From the NCBI GenBank assembly GCA_038501625.1, contig JAZAYU010000944.1, forward strand, positions 53,381 to 117,380: DNA of 64,000 nucleotides, read 5' to 3'. Of the stretch, positions 23,902 through 36,725 are shown piece by piece. The notes beneath the pieces are model-generated. The model did no database searches. It was given only the letters and a program-made list of their open reading frames with translations, and had not been told where the DNA came from. A program made the translations under genes and the position numbers. Source of the DNA: Corbicula japonica. Taxonomy: Eukaryota; Mollusca; Bivalvia; Venerida; Cyrenidae. Numbering within the stretch: position 1 is the first letter of the stretch; the number at the start of each line of letters is the position of its first letter.

Positions 23902-26240
23902 GTAAGTATCTGCTTAATTGGATAATATATTTCTGATACAGGTTACTATTTTCTGGACGAATTATGGGTCATGTATTATATTTATTATTTAACTATTAAT
24001 AGATGATGTTTAATACGTACATCTAGTTTGACCCAAGAGAGATAAGAGGGTTACTAAAAACGTTCAGAAAAGATGTTGTTTTGGTAAATACATGATTTTT
24101 GTTACTTATAGATTCAAAATTATTGTTTTAGAAATAAAATGTATTGCTATGAACGTTTTTATGGTTAGAAACCTTAGTTTTTGAAGTGAAATTGTTAAGT
24201 GATTTTGACGGGGTAGAAGAACTTTTTGAACATCCCTTTCAATAACGGAAGTTATGTTTGATTGCTCTCCCTTTGCATGTAAAAATTGTATAGGAAGGAT
24301 TCACAGGTAGCCAATATGCTAAAAATAGTTTCACTGATAAGAATTGACCTTAGCAACCTTGCTAGAGGTCCAAATTTTGTATGACTTGCATTCAGTTTAC
24401 TATAAATTAGCTTGTGTTGAGGCATGGATCTGAAACCAAATCTTTAAAAAAAAAGTTTACTAAGACACAACAATGTTGCTATGGTGTTTGTAAAGGTGAC
24501 TCGAGGTATACAGACATTCGGTTTTATGAAACTGTTGATAATATGTATATTTTCCTTGTCAAAATGCAATTATCCCCACCGTCCGTTTTTATTGTCCTTA
24601 AGTATACATTGTTAACTTAATTACTAGTAAGAATACCTACATACATAATTAGCCATATTAATTTTACAATATAATTGTAAACATAAATATACAGACAAGA
24701 TTAGTCATGATACATCATAAAGATACTGAAACTGCACCTGTTTCTGACCACCTCCAGCTCAAGATTATATAATGCATGCTTTAACTGCTTGATATGAAAA
24801 TACTATGAGAATTTCTATGAATCTTTTCAATTAATGCTTGCCTTTTCCCTGACAAATTTAAACCTTGACACTGTAATCAAAGTTTTAGTTAAACATTTGA
24901 ATGCTCAGGTTATGTCAGATGAGCGAAACTTAACTCAAGGTTCAGCATTTCTGTTAAATTTACAGCAAATATCTTATCACAAGGAACCATTGTTTACACT
25001 GTGTTGTACCACCTTCCTAGAAATGTGTATCATGTGGTACTGATAACACAAATTGATGACGTAGCTGTGAATCCTTACTATTGAATGGTTTTTGTTAACC
25101 TTTAACAATTTCATTGTGATCAAAGATTTCTTACCGCTAATGTGGATTGCATAAAACACCTTTTTACTTTGTATCATTTAATTGCAACATCTATTTATGT
25201 CAGAAGTTCTCATGTCTATGTTTTGTGATATCTTGTCTAATTAAACGTTTTACTACATTGCTTAACTTATGTGGACAATATCCACTTCCCTCTACCCAAA
25301 AATCTTTCATCCATGCTGATATTCTTCAAGATAGCATAATCACATCATTGCCAGTCATATGTGATATTCAATAAAATTTACCACTTATATAACTACTTAT
25401 ACTTGCTCTCTATTTCATATCATAGGTCAAACAACTATTCACTTCATATCTACAATCAGATGGATCCAACCACAAACTGGCTCAGGGACATTACATCATT
25501 AGCATGAATGTCGTCCACATATAACACGTGTGTGTTATACTTTTCTTGTTACAATAGTGGCGACTTTGCTACCATAATATGAAAATCAATTTTCAGTCGG
25601 ATAATGTGATATAAGCCTTCGTATCTTAAAAATTATTTTGTACTTTTTGTATAACTTTAAATAATTTGTTTTATTTCAAATTTACTTGAAGTAATTTTAT
25701 CATCACAAAACCTTACCTGTTTGAATGATTACTAAATAAATAGTGTAATACGTTATTTCATTAGTAGAGCCAAGTTTGGTTAAAATCGAAATACCCGGAT
25801 CTTGGTATCAGATAAATGACTTAAATTACGAGTTTAATGCATATCGAGAACGTTTTTATTAGTGAAAATAAAGATAGCTATTTTTGATTAAATAAAAATC
25901 TACAAAAGTATGGTTACAGTAAATAATGTTAAGTAATACTTCTCATATACGAAGCCATGTAAATTCAGGTAGCATTAAGTTAATGTGAAAAAGTGGAGAT
26001 ATCGTGAATGACTCTGCGAGGTTTTTAAGGTGTTTAGTTATTATCCGTAGTTTAGTCACTTTTCACAATTAAATAAGATTTAATTCTAAATACCGTGAAA
26101 AAAATCCATTAAAAAGTACCTTAGTTCCGAGTTTCTTTTCATTCGTTTTCTCTATACTGTAGAGCCTTTTGTTAATGATATATAGCGTTTTAGCAAGAGA
26201 AACAACTGAAACATGGAACGAGAACACAGTTTTGAGCCCT
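23902..26240. other. Intronic or intergenic, no feature recognised
   Basis: AT-rich. I found no exon with family motifs and no terminal repeats. Confidence 0.4.
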
Positions 26241-26572
26241 TAAGGAAGTACTTACACAGTAAAAGAGTCCTCTTTTTTAAGGATGAATACTGATTGAATT
26301 TTGAATGAAGAGTACTGATTAAATGGCATTTTCGTACAGAGTAGGTCTGAAGCATGAAGTAAATGTCAATTTTTAGTGAATTAAATGATAGATTATTGTA
26401 AATCAGCCTTTGAACAGGTGTTATTTTGGCCTGTTTACTGCCGAAATTGTTTACCTGTCAAACCAGCCGACACACTTTTGAAATTATTGCGCAAGGAAGC
26501 CGGTCAAGGTACCCTTTCTTGCGGCTAGAATATGTCGCATTGGAAAGTATTACAAAGTTCAGGTGAGATTTT
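26241..26572 (+). repeat. 332-bp direct repeat, copy A
   Basis: From TAAGGAAGTACTTACACAG to TTCAGGTGAGATTTT, this block is nearly identical to 31904-32235, with a handful of substitutions and one small indel. It is not flanked by short inverted ends or an obvious target duplication. Its right end carries AAAGTTCAG|GTGAG, a good splice-donor context, so it may be a duplicated promoter or first-exon segment rather than a transposon. The spacing between copies is 5.66 kb. Confidence 0.8.
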
Positions 26573-26865
26573 ATAAAAATGTTCTGTTCACAAATGCTTA
26601 TCAAAATTACCCCACTGCCTGATTTTATGACCTTATATCTGTCACATATCCAACTTTCATCAAAATATCTCCAAAAATGATGAAGATATTGACATCTGCA
26701 CTTTGTTTTCTACTCCGTGGTAAGTTGGTAAGTACCGGTAAGTATGAGTGCTTTTACAGGAAGTCAGTCTGTCTTGTCAATGTTAATATCATTAAATAGT
26801 ATAGTATGAGTCGTCTGCCGTGAAAACGCGACTAGTTCCATTATAGTCATCTTGAAAGGTTTGCA

Positions 26866-26981
26866 CAGTCATGGTCCTCTTTACAGGTTGGCATGGTCAT
26901 GGCCACTCAAAATAACTCTTTTTGTTATATTTTAAGTGACCATAACCATGCCAACCTTTAAAGTGACAGTCCATGACCATG
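26866..26981. repeat. Short inverted repeat / hairpin element
   Basis: Two arms of about 50 bp (left GTTGGCATGGTCATGGCCAC at 26887 on; right GTGACCATAACCATGCCAAC ending near 26955, plus CATGACCATG further out) are imperfect complements around a T-rich loop at 26917-26923. This could be a small MITE or a structured RNA. No target duplication was clear. Confidence 0.6.
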
Positions 26982-27851
26982 TTATTTCAGTAAAATGGGT
27001 CAGATTGCATATAAAAGGTCTTAGTTTTGACAAGCATATTGAGAAACTATCACATTTTTAGTGTAAATGATTGATCATTTGGGGTTTATTAATAAATAAA
27101 AACAATTATGTATGAATTTTAGTTATTTTATTCAAGTTTAAACCATTTCTGTCAAACTTAAATAAGACTCATACACACAAAGCTAACTATTCCATAGGTA
27201 ATTGTCCGAGGCGATAGATTTGATACTTCCGATTCAATGTTTTTTGTTTAGGATCACTTTTATCTTACCAGTTTATGATGTAAATCAATTTTGTGCATTA
27301 AGGTAAGAGGGGCCTAAATAATGTTATTATTATTCCTTAAATAAGCATTTCCATAGTGATTAACATTATATATCAAATGTAAAAATGAAATATGAAACAA
27401 TTCCACCATCCCATTTTGGAAAAAATCGCTTATGAATAGGGTGACCCCCTTGCTTCATCCCAGGTCCATTTTTTACAAGTGGTTATTGCTAAAAAATCTT
27501 ATTTTGGGATTAAAAACTATAATATATTTTAGCACCAATGGTGTTACTTGTTAGGCATAAGCCTAAACATTAAAAAGAAACCATTTATATTACTTATATA
27601 CTAACATTTAGATGATTTTACTTTGAAAATACATCTATAGCCCTTCGGAAAATTTCCTTGACACAAAAACATACCCACATTTTCAGAGTCTCAAAAAAAT
27701 TTAATCATACCAGTACATTTATAAAATGCATATCAAAATTTGCTACATATATATACCAATCATATTGCAAATTATTACAGACTTTCACCATGTAGTTTTT
27801 TAATTATAAGCTTTTAAATTGTCATACAGTACTGAAAATCACGAAATTGAC
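26982..27851. other. AT-rich spacer, no feature recognised
   Basis: No coding or repeat signal that I could support. Confidence 0.35.
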
Positions 27852-28140
27852 AAACGGAACGGAGTGGAAATGGAAACGAAGCGCTTTTCACACTCTGTTG
27901 AAACGGAAACGCAATGGAAACGGAACGCTATCAAAATGGATACGCAACGGAGCGCTAAAAACGGCTGGAACGCTTGAAACGGTAAAAACGCTATAATCGG
28001 AGCGCTTGGAACGCTAGAAACGGTAGAAACGGAATAATCGGAACGATAGAAACGGCCCGCTTATTTATAGTAGCGTTTTTACCGTTTCTAGGTCACCCGA
28101 TTATTTATAGTTACGCTCTAACCGTTTCATCGTACGAAAT
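27852..28140. repeat. Degenerate AACGG / GGAACGCT array
   Basis: About 290 bp built from variants of GAAACGG, GGAACGCT and AATCGGAACG on the plus strand, with spacing of roughly 8-17 bp. In the last 80 bp the motif appears inverted (TTTTTACCGTTTCTAGG, CTCTAACCGTTTCATCG), separated by CGATTATTTATAG words. It reads like a decayed minisatellite with a fold-back end. No coding potential. Confidence 0.75.
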
Positions 28141-31100
28141 TAATTTTAACGAAAATAATAGTTGCAAAATGACGCTACGTGGGACATTTGTTTCAAGTAA
28201 TAATCAGTCTAAATTATTACTTTTATTCAGTTCTGATCGAGCAATTGTTTCAAATTTATCGAACGATTAGACATTTCGGCACACGTAAATCTATGCATTA
28301 GGACCGCGGGTGAATATATTTTACTTGAACCTATGTTTGTGCGTGCACGTGTTTTGATCTCTTATACTTTGTAGACGTGTTTTTATTAATTTGTTTTATA
28401 GCTTTAAAACGCGATATTAAAGAGATCTAGATGAAAGAAATGGACAACGCAACATTATTTTGTTTCTCGCGTCGGGAATTGAGAAATGTAAAACGAAATA
28501 ACATGTTGCAATGGTTTATTTTATTCATGGAAAAAAACATCAACTGCCCTTTGGAGAAAAAAATATTTTTAAGAATTTAACATTCGTCATTAAATATGAC
28601 CTACAAACAAACGCCGACAATAATATCAGATGTCTGAATATTTGGCGGTAAAAACACGTAATTTGTTCGAAATACACATTGTTTGATCGCCGAATACATC
28701 ATAAACATATGAGTCGTAAAATACACATGACGTACAATCAAACGTTAACAAAACGTCAGACGTTTGCAATAAAAAAGACATGATTTGCACGAGATGCACG
28801 CTTCTTGTACGAAGCATGTGAAAAGTTTTCGTTGTGGGTGGTATTTGTGATCCGTTTTATTTTTGGTCAGGGAACGATTCGCATGAATGACACGATGCTT
28901 GCCATCAGAATTACGCATTTCTCGGTCACAGATAGAAAATATTGCTTTCAACATTCAATTATTTAACCATATCACAACAATTTTAACTCATGTTTTGGAA
29001 CTGAGTGTTTCAAATTTATATTTTGTAGAATCCTTCCTGCACAGAAAAAAGGCTTTCTTTCAATTTTCAATAATTAAAATAAGAAATACAGCATTTTATA
29101 CGACGTATGGTCTAATATTTATTACAAGTTGCGTTTCGTCTAATTAAAATTATTCAGCAATAGGAAGTTTGGAAAAAGTGATCTCCCTTTCACTTAACAA
29201 CAGTAGGCACTTTCTTGTAAGTCAAGAAGAGGTTACCTCCCGTTGTCATTGTACGATTATATTTTCTGTTTATACTGAACAAATATCAATTATAACTCTA
29301 GAAAGCTTAATCGCTTTGTATTATTACAATACTGACTTTACATGAGCGTAAGTGTAAAGTTTCAGTTCTAGACAACTACTTTTCGAATACGTATGTATGC
29401 TTCAAATACAAAACAAAACGCAACAATAGTTAATCGCACTTGCATCTTACTCCGATATTTAAATTAGTATACAGTGAATTAAAATTACTGCCCCGTTAAT
29501 AGCGAAAGATAGAAATCAGTCGTATGGGGTCGCACGTGATTTTACATCACCGGAGCTAAATATTTTAGCACCTATATTGATTAAGGTGTTTTTGCTTTTT
29601 TTCAATAATGAAAAATCTTCATAAGGCAATAACTTTTACAGTGTTGTTATAAATACAATTAAGAGTACACTCTAAGGCATGCTTATCGTGAAGACAATGT
29701 TCTTTAATCACTTTAATCCCGGCGTAAGCTCGAGTAATGTATACATGTACGCACGTGCGCCCCGCGCTGGGAATTTGCGGGAACTTAACATGAATCTTAA
29801 ACTGTATCGTTTATGATAGTAATTCACATTATTCTGACTCCTTAATTAAATTTTGAAAAAAATACTCACATATTCCCCATTAATAATTCAATAAATTAAT
29901 TTGGCTTGACATACGTATAGTGATAATGTTACCATGCTGAAATAGGATCGCTAACAAAAATGATAATCTTCTGTTAATTTTATAACAACGTGCTTGTATT
30001 TAAATTTACAAATTAATTTTGTAATATAATTCTAAAGTTTGGTGTCAAATTAAGTTTGATACTTAATTTCACAATTGACCATCTATAATACTTTGTAAGC
30101 AGTTTGATAATTTTATTACCTATAAGATGTAGATATCACTGATAGTTGGCATGGCAACATTTGCCCTAGGCAGATAAATTATAGGAATGTTAGGGATTTT
30201 ACACGTACATTATGACATTCTTATTTTGACTCTTATTAAGGAACAATTCAATCTTAAGCAAGAGTGAATGAATACCGCTCATAAGTAAGGATTACCTTAA
30301 CTACATTTCAAGAATAGTGTTTATACTTTATTTACTAAACAAGCGAAAACCTTGTACACTTATCTGATACAAATATTGGGAACATTACTTTATTGTTATT
30401 TGACGTTATTAATAATCTATTTGAAACAGAAGTAGAGAAACTTTATACGAGTTGTTACGTGTTTTGTACTGCCGACGGTAGCCCGACGTCATTTATTTAA
30501 ACAACACAGTTCTTTTCAGTGTCTACACATTTCATGCAAATAACTAATGTGTTCTTGTTTTGATGTCAGATCTGATGCCTGAGATGACTTTGGTCGCAGC
30601 GTACAAACAGTCCCAGAACTGCCCTCACAGTCTGGAGTGGTGAAGCTTCTTCTATCCACAATTGCTTTGGGTAGGATACCATAGAGAACTCATCTGCAGT
30701 CTTTCCAGTATCAGGAGGTTGCTGCATAGTATATTCAAGCTAGAACTGGCAATCTTCACAGCCTTATTTCATGGATCATTAAGTGTGGAACCTTGAAACC
30801 TGTCGGGACTTGTTGTCTCCCATTGCTGATCATCTTAAAGTTGTAAATAATGTGACTGTAGGTGTTGGTATAAAGAAATTCTGCAATGAACTTCATTTTA
30901 TGCCTAGATTTGGCATTTTAAGCTTCCAATGAATGTATTTGAAAAAGACATTAGAGATTACCACTGATAATGCAATCACCTGGTGTGGTGCAGTAGAATG
31001 CTAGGTTATTGGACCATAGAATTTCTACAGTAGCAGATGTTTTCTTGGCCTTATATCTTGATCAGAATAGGGTAAACTGTTAACTAAGCCATCTCTTTTA

Positions 31101-31903
31101 TCTGTTGTTAATAAGATAGTCATTTATTGATGATAAATAAAAAATTATTTTAAAATCAGCTTCATATTGCATATGAACTCAATTTTGAAATAATTATTTA
31201 ATTACAAAAAACAGAGAAATATGAAAATAATTTTTTTGTGGTCAAAATTAATTAATGTCATTTTCTGAATCTTACTATGTAATGAATGATAATATTTTTT
31301 ATTTGGTGAGAAAATTGTAACAAATTAGAGAGATATTGAAATTTTAGTTTGGCATTTTCATACATTTGCTCGGCCGGGGACATACAGTGGCATTCTTTAA
31401 GCTATCATATCTCTGCATGAAATCATGATAAACTTTCAAGTGATACCTCATTTTCATGGTTATAAAACATACTTTACATATTCAGTAAATTTGACAGGTA
31501 CATATTTTCAATATTTCTGAAATTTAATTAATAATTTAAATTTTGATTTAATTTTTGTAATTAATTTTTTAAAAATTAAAAAAATTAAATTTCTGGCAAA
31601 ACTCATTATTTACATTCATTTTCTGGTAGATGCTGTTTAGTACATTACAGTGCTTTTTATTTCATGAGAAAATTCCAATAAATAAAAATGTTATGGCAGA
31701 ATTAGTTTTGGATTTTTACAAAATAAGGGGACCATTATTTACTGAAATTTCTGTCTACACATGCTATAGAAAATAGGCTGTCATTCATTTGATTTACATG
31801 CAGTCATGCTCAAACTTGGCCCCCAAGCTCAGCATACATTGAATATGGTGTAGATGAATTATTTTAGTGTTTTGAAAACATTTCTTGGTTAAATAGGAAC
31901 GAA
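28141..31903. other. Long AT-rich stretch, no gene recognised
   Basis: Around 28590-28830 two diverged tandem segments of about 125-140 bp can be seen (ACCTACAAACAAACG... and ACGTACAATCAAACG...). The region 30560-30850 is less AT-rich but gives no sustained frame. 31500-31600 is a dense run of AATT palindromes. Confidence 0.4.
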
Positions 31904-32235
31904 TAAGGAAGTACTTACACAGTAAAAGTGTCCTCTTTTTGAGGATGAATACTGATTGAATTTTGAATGAAGAGTACTGATTAAATGGCATTTTCGTACA
32001 GAGTAGGTCTGAAGCATGAAGTAAATGTCAATTTTTAGTGAATTTTAATGATAGATTGTTGTAAATCAGCCTTTGAAGAGGTGTTATTTTGGCCTGTTTA
32101 CTGCCGAAATTGTTTACCTGTCAAACCAGCCGACACACTTTTGAAATTATTGCGCAAGGAAGCCGGTCAAGGTACCCTTTTTTGCGGCTAGAATATGTCG
32201 CATTGGATAGTAGTACAAAGTTCAGGTGAGATTTT
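31904..32235 (+). repeat. 332-bp direct repeat, copy B
   Basis: The second copy of the block at 26241-26572, ending in the same TTCAGGTGAGATTTT. Sequences beyond both ends of the two copies are unrelated. Confidence 0.8.
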
Positions 32236-32968
32236 TCTATTCGTTGCCCTTGAATATCGCATATGAATACGAGTGTAGCTCACAAGCGGAGTTAAGGATA
32301 ACGCAAATAGCGATTGGAAAATGCCAAAATGCTAAAAACTCGAATTTCTGCCTAAGAAGATCTTGATATCACACTCTGCCATCTTTTTTGACGGAGCTAC
32401 GGTCATAAATAACATGCAGGAGTAGTTTCTTAGTAGTCCTTCATCTATGAACAAAGAAAGCATCGCATTCGCCTCAGACTGTTCTCTTAGACTGGTGTGT
32501 GTAACCTCATGAGAGTTTTGTCAGTCCCCTTCATGGCTTTTTATACTCCTTGAAGGCTCTGCCACAGTTGTTTTCTATACTTAATAAATTAATTCTGAGA
32601 TAAATTGATAAGTTACTTACTAGCCTTCTGGTAGTCCGTTTTGTATTATTTAATACTCTGAATATTCCTTTTTAAATGTTACATAAGGCTGATTTAAGCA
32701 ATGGATGTCCCCCTTTTAAACGATCACGTTATGTGTGTTTCAACCTTTCTTTGTTTCATTATTGACATTTTCCATGCAACATCACATTTGTTTCATTTTT
32801 CTGTATATTTGTAATGATGAGTAATAGTATTTTAGTCAATGTTTTATAGGCTTGCATCACAAGCAATCCACACGGTAGACAACTTTTGAAATCGCATATG
32901 AGCTAAATATCAATAATAACAATCATAATCAGCATTTAGATTTTCTTATGTTTTATCATGCCAGCCAG
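32236..32968. other. Intron upstream of the sushi exon, nothing else seen
   Basis: No coding or repeat signal that I could support. Confidence 0.35.
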
Positions 32969-33142
32969 CCTGTGGACAGCCGAGTTCGATACCACATGGC
33001 AACTTTAGCATCGATGAAGGATCTCCAACACACAATCACAATGCCACCTACAGATGTGATCGTGGCTATCAACTATCCGGAAGAACAGTTTTGACTTGCA
33101 ATTAATCCGGTAAATGGAATGATAATCCTCCAAATTGTACTG
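32969..33142 (+). pseudogene. Sushi (CCP) domain exon with an in-frame TAA
   Basis: The acceptor TGCCAGCCAG and donor ACTG|GTAAGT bound 174 nt, phase 1-1, the normal form of a sushi exon. It encodes CGQPSSIPHGNFSIDEGSP, then ATYRCDRGYQLSGRTVLTC and SGKWNDNPPNC. All four Cys, the Y-x-C-x2-GY core and the Trp of the C-terminal strand are present. A TAA at 33103-33105 replaces one residue between the third Cys and SGKW. All else is conserved, so the exon was functional recently or the stop is an error. The protein would be extracellular, possibly the same gene as the EGF exons at 23.8 and 37.5-38.3 kb. Confidence 0.7.
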
Positions 33143-34099
33143 GTAAGTTTTTATTTCTTTGGAAGTAAAATAGTTTCTGAAAAGAAAATAGCTCTTTAAA
33201 CATTTTAAATAAACCTTTTTTTTCGCATAATTTAAATTATCTAAAATGTGTTAGCCCTCGACAGATGTTTCGTCTGCTTGTTGACTTTGATTTTCAGTGC
33301 ATTTAGCTACATTTACTTTATGTGATTGCATGTTTCTTTTTTACACGCATAAGATTGATGGGAATTCATCAGGGCGTTTCAATAAATTTGATAAAAAAGA
33401 ACATGAACTTTCGCTCATATTTCTTTTCAGCTAACAATGAATAAATGCCCGGAAATTGTACACCTTTCATTTTATTCAGTTATACTTTTTTATTGTGATT
33501 GCAAATTAAACAATTTATAGGAAAAACAACAAATATATAATTTATTTAATCTGAATTTGATATTCGTTAAAAACGCTTTTGGTAATTTACATATTAGTTA
33601 GTGTTTAAAGCAGCATTACTTCAATTTAACCCACTCTGGTATGAAATATTACATGTATTTGGAACTATAGGCACAAATTTGCAGCATTAGTTCGGGCTAA
33701 TAAAATGTTAATTTACTAAGATAAATTTGGTCCGCGCGACTAAAAGCGAAAGTAGGATTTCCGAAACGTCACAGAAATCGAGATTGCGCATGAAGTGGTC
33801 TCTTCGTCGGTGATAAATATAGCTTCATTATATTTAGCTTCTTAAAAGTTCGTTAACGATAATTTAACAATATCATTGAAAATCCCGTCCATAAGAAATA
33901 ATTTGATCGGACCTTTTGTGTTCTGTTAGAGAGTTTATATATTAGAATCTGTATGGACAAATATGATTTTTTAATAGTATATTCTTACTTAAGTTTAGGG
34001 CTGGGGCTTTAATATATAAGTTGAGAAAATAAATAAAACATTTACAAATATATTTAAAAAACACTGGACATCCGAAAGGATGCGCGAACAAATAACCTT
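33143..34099. other. Intron or spacer, nothing recognised
   Basis: A less AT-rich patch at 33725-33810 (GGTCCGCGCGACTAAAAGCG) has no coding frame. Confidence 0.35.
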
Positions 34100-34330
34100 A
34101 TTGTTAAGCCGATAAGTGGGTTGGAGTCTTTTCACCAAGACAACTTGTACTTGTTTTGTGATATGAGAACCTCTTGGGGCAAGTGTGAGGTTGGTGCACC
34201 CTAGAACCTGGTTTAAACCCCCATTGACAATTTGATTTGCCACTGACCGTTCCAAGGCGGTATCCCCTCTGTGTGGGGAGGCTGTTTTTTCTGAATGTGG
34301 CGAATCCTGATATGCACATTTCACCTTTTT
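34100..34330 (+). mobile_element. 5'-truncated 3' copy of the RYLDDL retroelement
   Basis: Plus-oriented copy: GATAAGTGGGTTGGAGTC, GTGAGGTTGGTGCACCC, GCCACTGACCGTTCCAAGG, CTGTTTTTTCTGAATGTGG and the terminal CCTGATATGCACATTTCAC. An internal stretch of about 75 bp (present at 36570-36650) is missing between GGCGGTATCCCCTC and TGTGTGGGGAGG. Confidence 0.8.
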
Positions 34331-34830
34331 ATTATAGAATATCAGAAAAGAATTTTGTTCTAACAGTGTTATTCTGTAAACGTTTTCGTCAGTTTTTAAC
34401 TAACTTATTAAACCATGAAAAAGTTAGTTTTAAGTTGAATTATCTACGGCGTTAACAACCCCAGAAGAGCTTAACAATCTTACCATTCAAACTAAATAAA
34501 AAGCATCATAATTATTTTTAAAACATGTTTAAAACTTAATATTTCTTAAAAACTCAATTCCGTTGCACAACTTTTCAATAATCACAAAATTCAATAATAA
34601 TTTCCTGTAGGTAAGTCAATCAAGTTAAAAGACATTGGGTATTGCACGGGGACCGGCGACCAAAATTTTAAAAAAGGCTAATAATAATAAAAAATAGAAT
34701 AATTTGCTATATGTAGCTGTTGACCATATTTAAATTATCATACATCGACTACCATTGAAAGAAAATGCAATATGCATTGTTTGGATATTATTTACATAGT
34801 TCATACAGTAAGTATCGTGCTCAACGACCT

Positions 34831-35475
34831 TCAAAGAACGTAACTGATAACATCACTGATTGAATGTTAGAGCTGCCACACGGCAAAAACAACACCATTG
34901 TGATATTGAAATAGATGAAAAGGGAACTTTGAAAGTAATCGAACACCACAGATATGAAAATATTTATGGCAGGCTCGGTTTGATTGAGCCTTTTAACTGG
35001 CAGTAATGGAAATGCATATTACTCCCTACGCCGCCTAGCCCTGGGTTGAGCTCAACTCAATCTTGACACCAATAAACAGTACACTTTGATCCATCCCAAA
35101 TGATGGTATACATATGGCGGTGAACATGGAACATTCAATGCGGTATTTTCAGATTATTACCATTCCATGTTCAGTGGCGTAAGGTTCCCTCATAAAGGAA
35201 TGGGTTTGCTCTAAACGAGAAAACAATGGGCGGAGGTAAACAAAATAGAAATTTGACAGGAGATCTAAGAATATAAATCCTGCATATCACAGACAACACC
35301 AAAGGCAAAATTTAAAAAGCATGAAGTATATCCTTGGGGTGATTGAACAAACTCCGAATCTATATTGGCTGGGATATAGATACCACCCAACTATAAACTG
35401 GCCGAAATATGTAAACAAAAGTAATTTTAGAAGTTCTATTAACATAGTACATAAGGATCGTGCTTAACGACCTTC
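34831..35475 (+). repeat. ~640-bp direct repeat unit, copy 1 (LTR-like)
   Basis: From CAAAGAACGTAACTGATAAC to CGTGCTTAACGACCTTC. A second copy (36726-37354) is clearly homologous over its length (shared TTGGCTGGGATAT, AAACGAGAAAACAATGGGCGG). The sequence just before this unit (CGTGCTCAACGACCTTC at 34816-34832) repeats its own end, as in a tandem array. Partial units lie at 39870-40015 and 56560-56920. An internal hairpin joins GAACATGGAA to TTCCATGTT. Confidence 0.75.
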
Positions 35476-36722
35476 TTTCTACTGAACATCAAGGTGATAT
35501 TATTACAGCTTTTAACAAAACCTCGAGGTACCTTGATGATTTATTAAATATAGATAATAACCATTTTTCATTACTGGTTAATAAGATCTACCCTAAAGAA
35601 TTACAACTTAATAAAGCAAACACTTCAGAAAAGCAAGCAAACTTTCTCGATCTAAATCTGTCAATTGAATATGGTTATGTCACTACTAAAATATATGATA
35701 AAAGAGATGATTTTAATTTTAATATAGTAAATTTTCCGTTTTTAGACGGCGATGTTCCCCGTGCAACATCTTACGGGGTTTATATTTCACAGCTTGTTCG
35801 CTTTTCAAGAGCTTGCAACGATATTAATGATTTCAATGAACGTAATCTTTGCATTACAGAAAAAACTTTTAAAACAAGGTTATCGGTATCACAAATTAAG
35901 GAAAACATTTTGCAAGTTTTATCGTCGATACCCAGATCTAATTCATAAATACAGGTGCAGTTTAAAATCACTATTGCAACAAGGTATTTCACAGCCAGTT
36001 TTTTGTGGAGATTTAATTTATAAACTTAAGAAGATAAAGGGAAATGTTAATTTCTCCCGGTTATTCGTTTAACCATCTGTAAATTTAAAAAGAGAGGTTA
36101 CCATCATGATATTTTACAGCGCTCTGCATGCCTGGTGATTAACCTTTCTACAGTTGATCATTATGCTTACCTCTTTGGTTGCACGACGGTGGCAGGGGTT
36201 TAAGAGTTTATGAAGGTTTATGGGGAAATCTTTTCTTAAAAGAACATAGAAGCTCGATTTGTTTCTTTTATCCCTGTCATCGTGTTCTTGCTGATTTTGC
36301 TCCAGGAGCTCTGGTCTCTGTAAGATCATTGATTACCCGCCCTTTGGCTTTTCAATGCTATTAGATTCTTATGTTTTATATGTTTGTGTGCTTTTGCATG
36401 CAACATTGTTGAGCCAATAAGTAGATTGGAGTTGTTTCACCAAGACAACGTGTTTTTGTTTTGTGATATGAGAACCTGTTGGGGCAAGTGTGAGGTTGGT
36501 GCACCCTAGAACCTGGTTTAAACCCCTAGTGGCAATTTGATTTGCCACTGACCGTTCCAAGGCGGTAACCCCTCGGGTTCTCATTTTTGTTAATTGTTAG
36601 TGGTGTCTCTTTTGAAACTGACCATTTTATTAACCATGCTCTCTCCCTCTCTTCTTCTTTACTGTGTGGGGAGGCTGTTTTTTCTGAATGTGGCGATTCC
36701 TGATATGCATATTTCACATTTT
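35476..36722 (+). mobile_element. RT-bearing copy of an RYLDDL retroelement (probably Penelope-like)
   Basis: A reverse-transcriptase fragment is readable from about 35460. It has the catalytic RYLDDLLNIDN, then ANFLDLNLSIEYGYVTTKIYD and FPFLDGDVPRATSYGVYISQ, which I associate with Penelope-like RTs (the FLDL/FLDV box). The frame shifts by one base in the A6 run near 35862 and continues LLKQGYRYHKLRKTFCKFYR and LLQQGISQPVFCGDL. Beyond 36090 the frame is broken but still legible (WGNLFLKEHRSSICFFYPCH, LADFAPGALVSVRSL). The 3' UTR runs to CCTGATATGCATATTTCAC. The upstream fingers of the RT and any GIY-YIG endonuclease are missing, so the copy is dead. The family name is inference. Confidence 0.75.
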
Positions 36723-36725
36723 TTT

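Noticed and set aside
26241..32235. Direct repeats as LTRs of a 6-kb element
   Set aside because: No TG...CA ends, no target duplication, no PBS or PPT, and no coding region in between.
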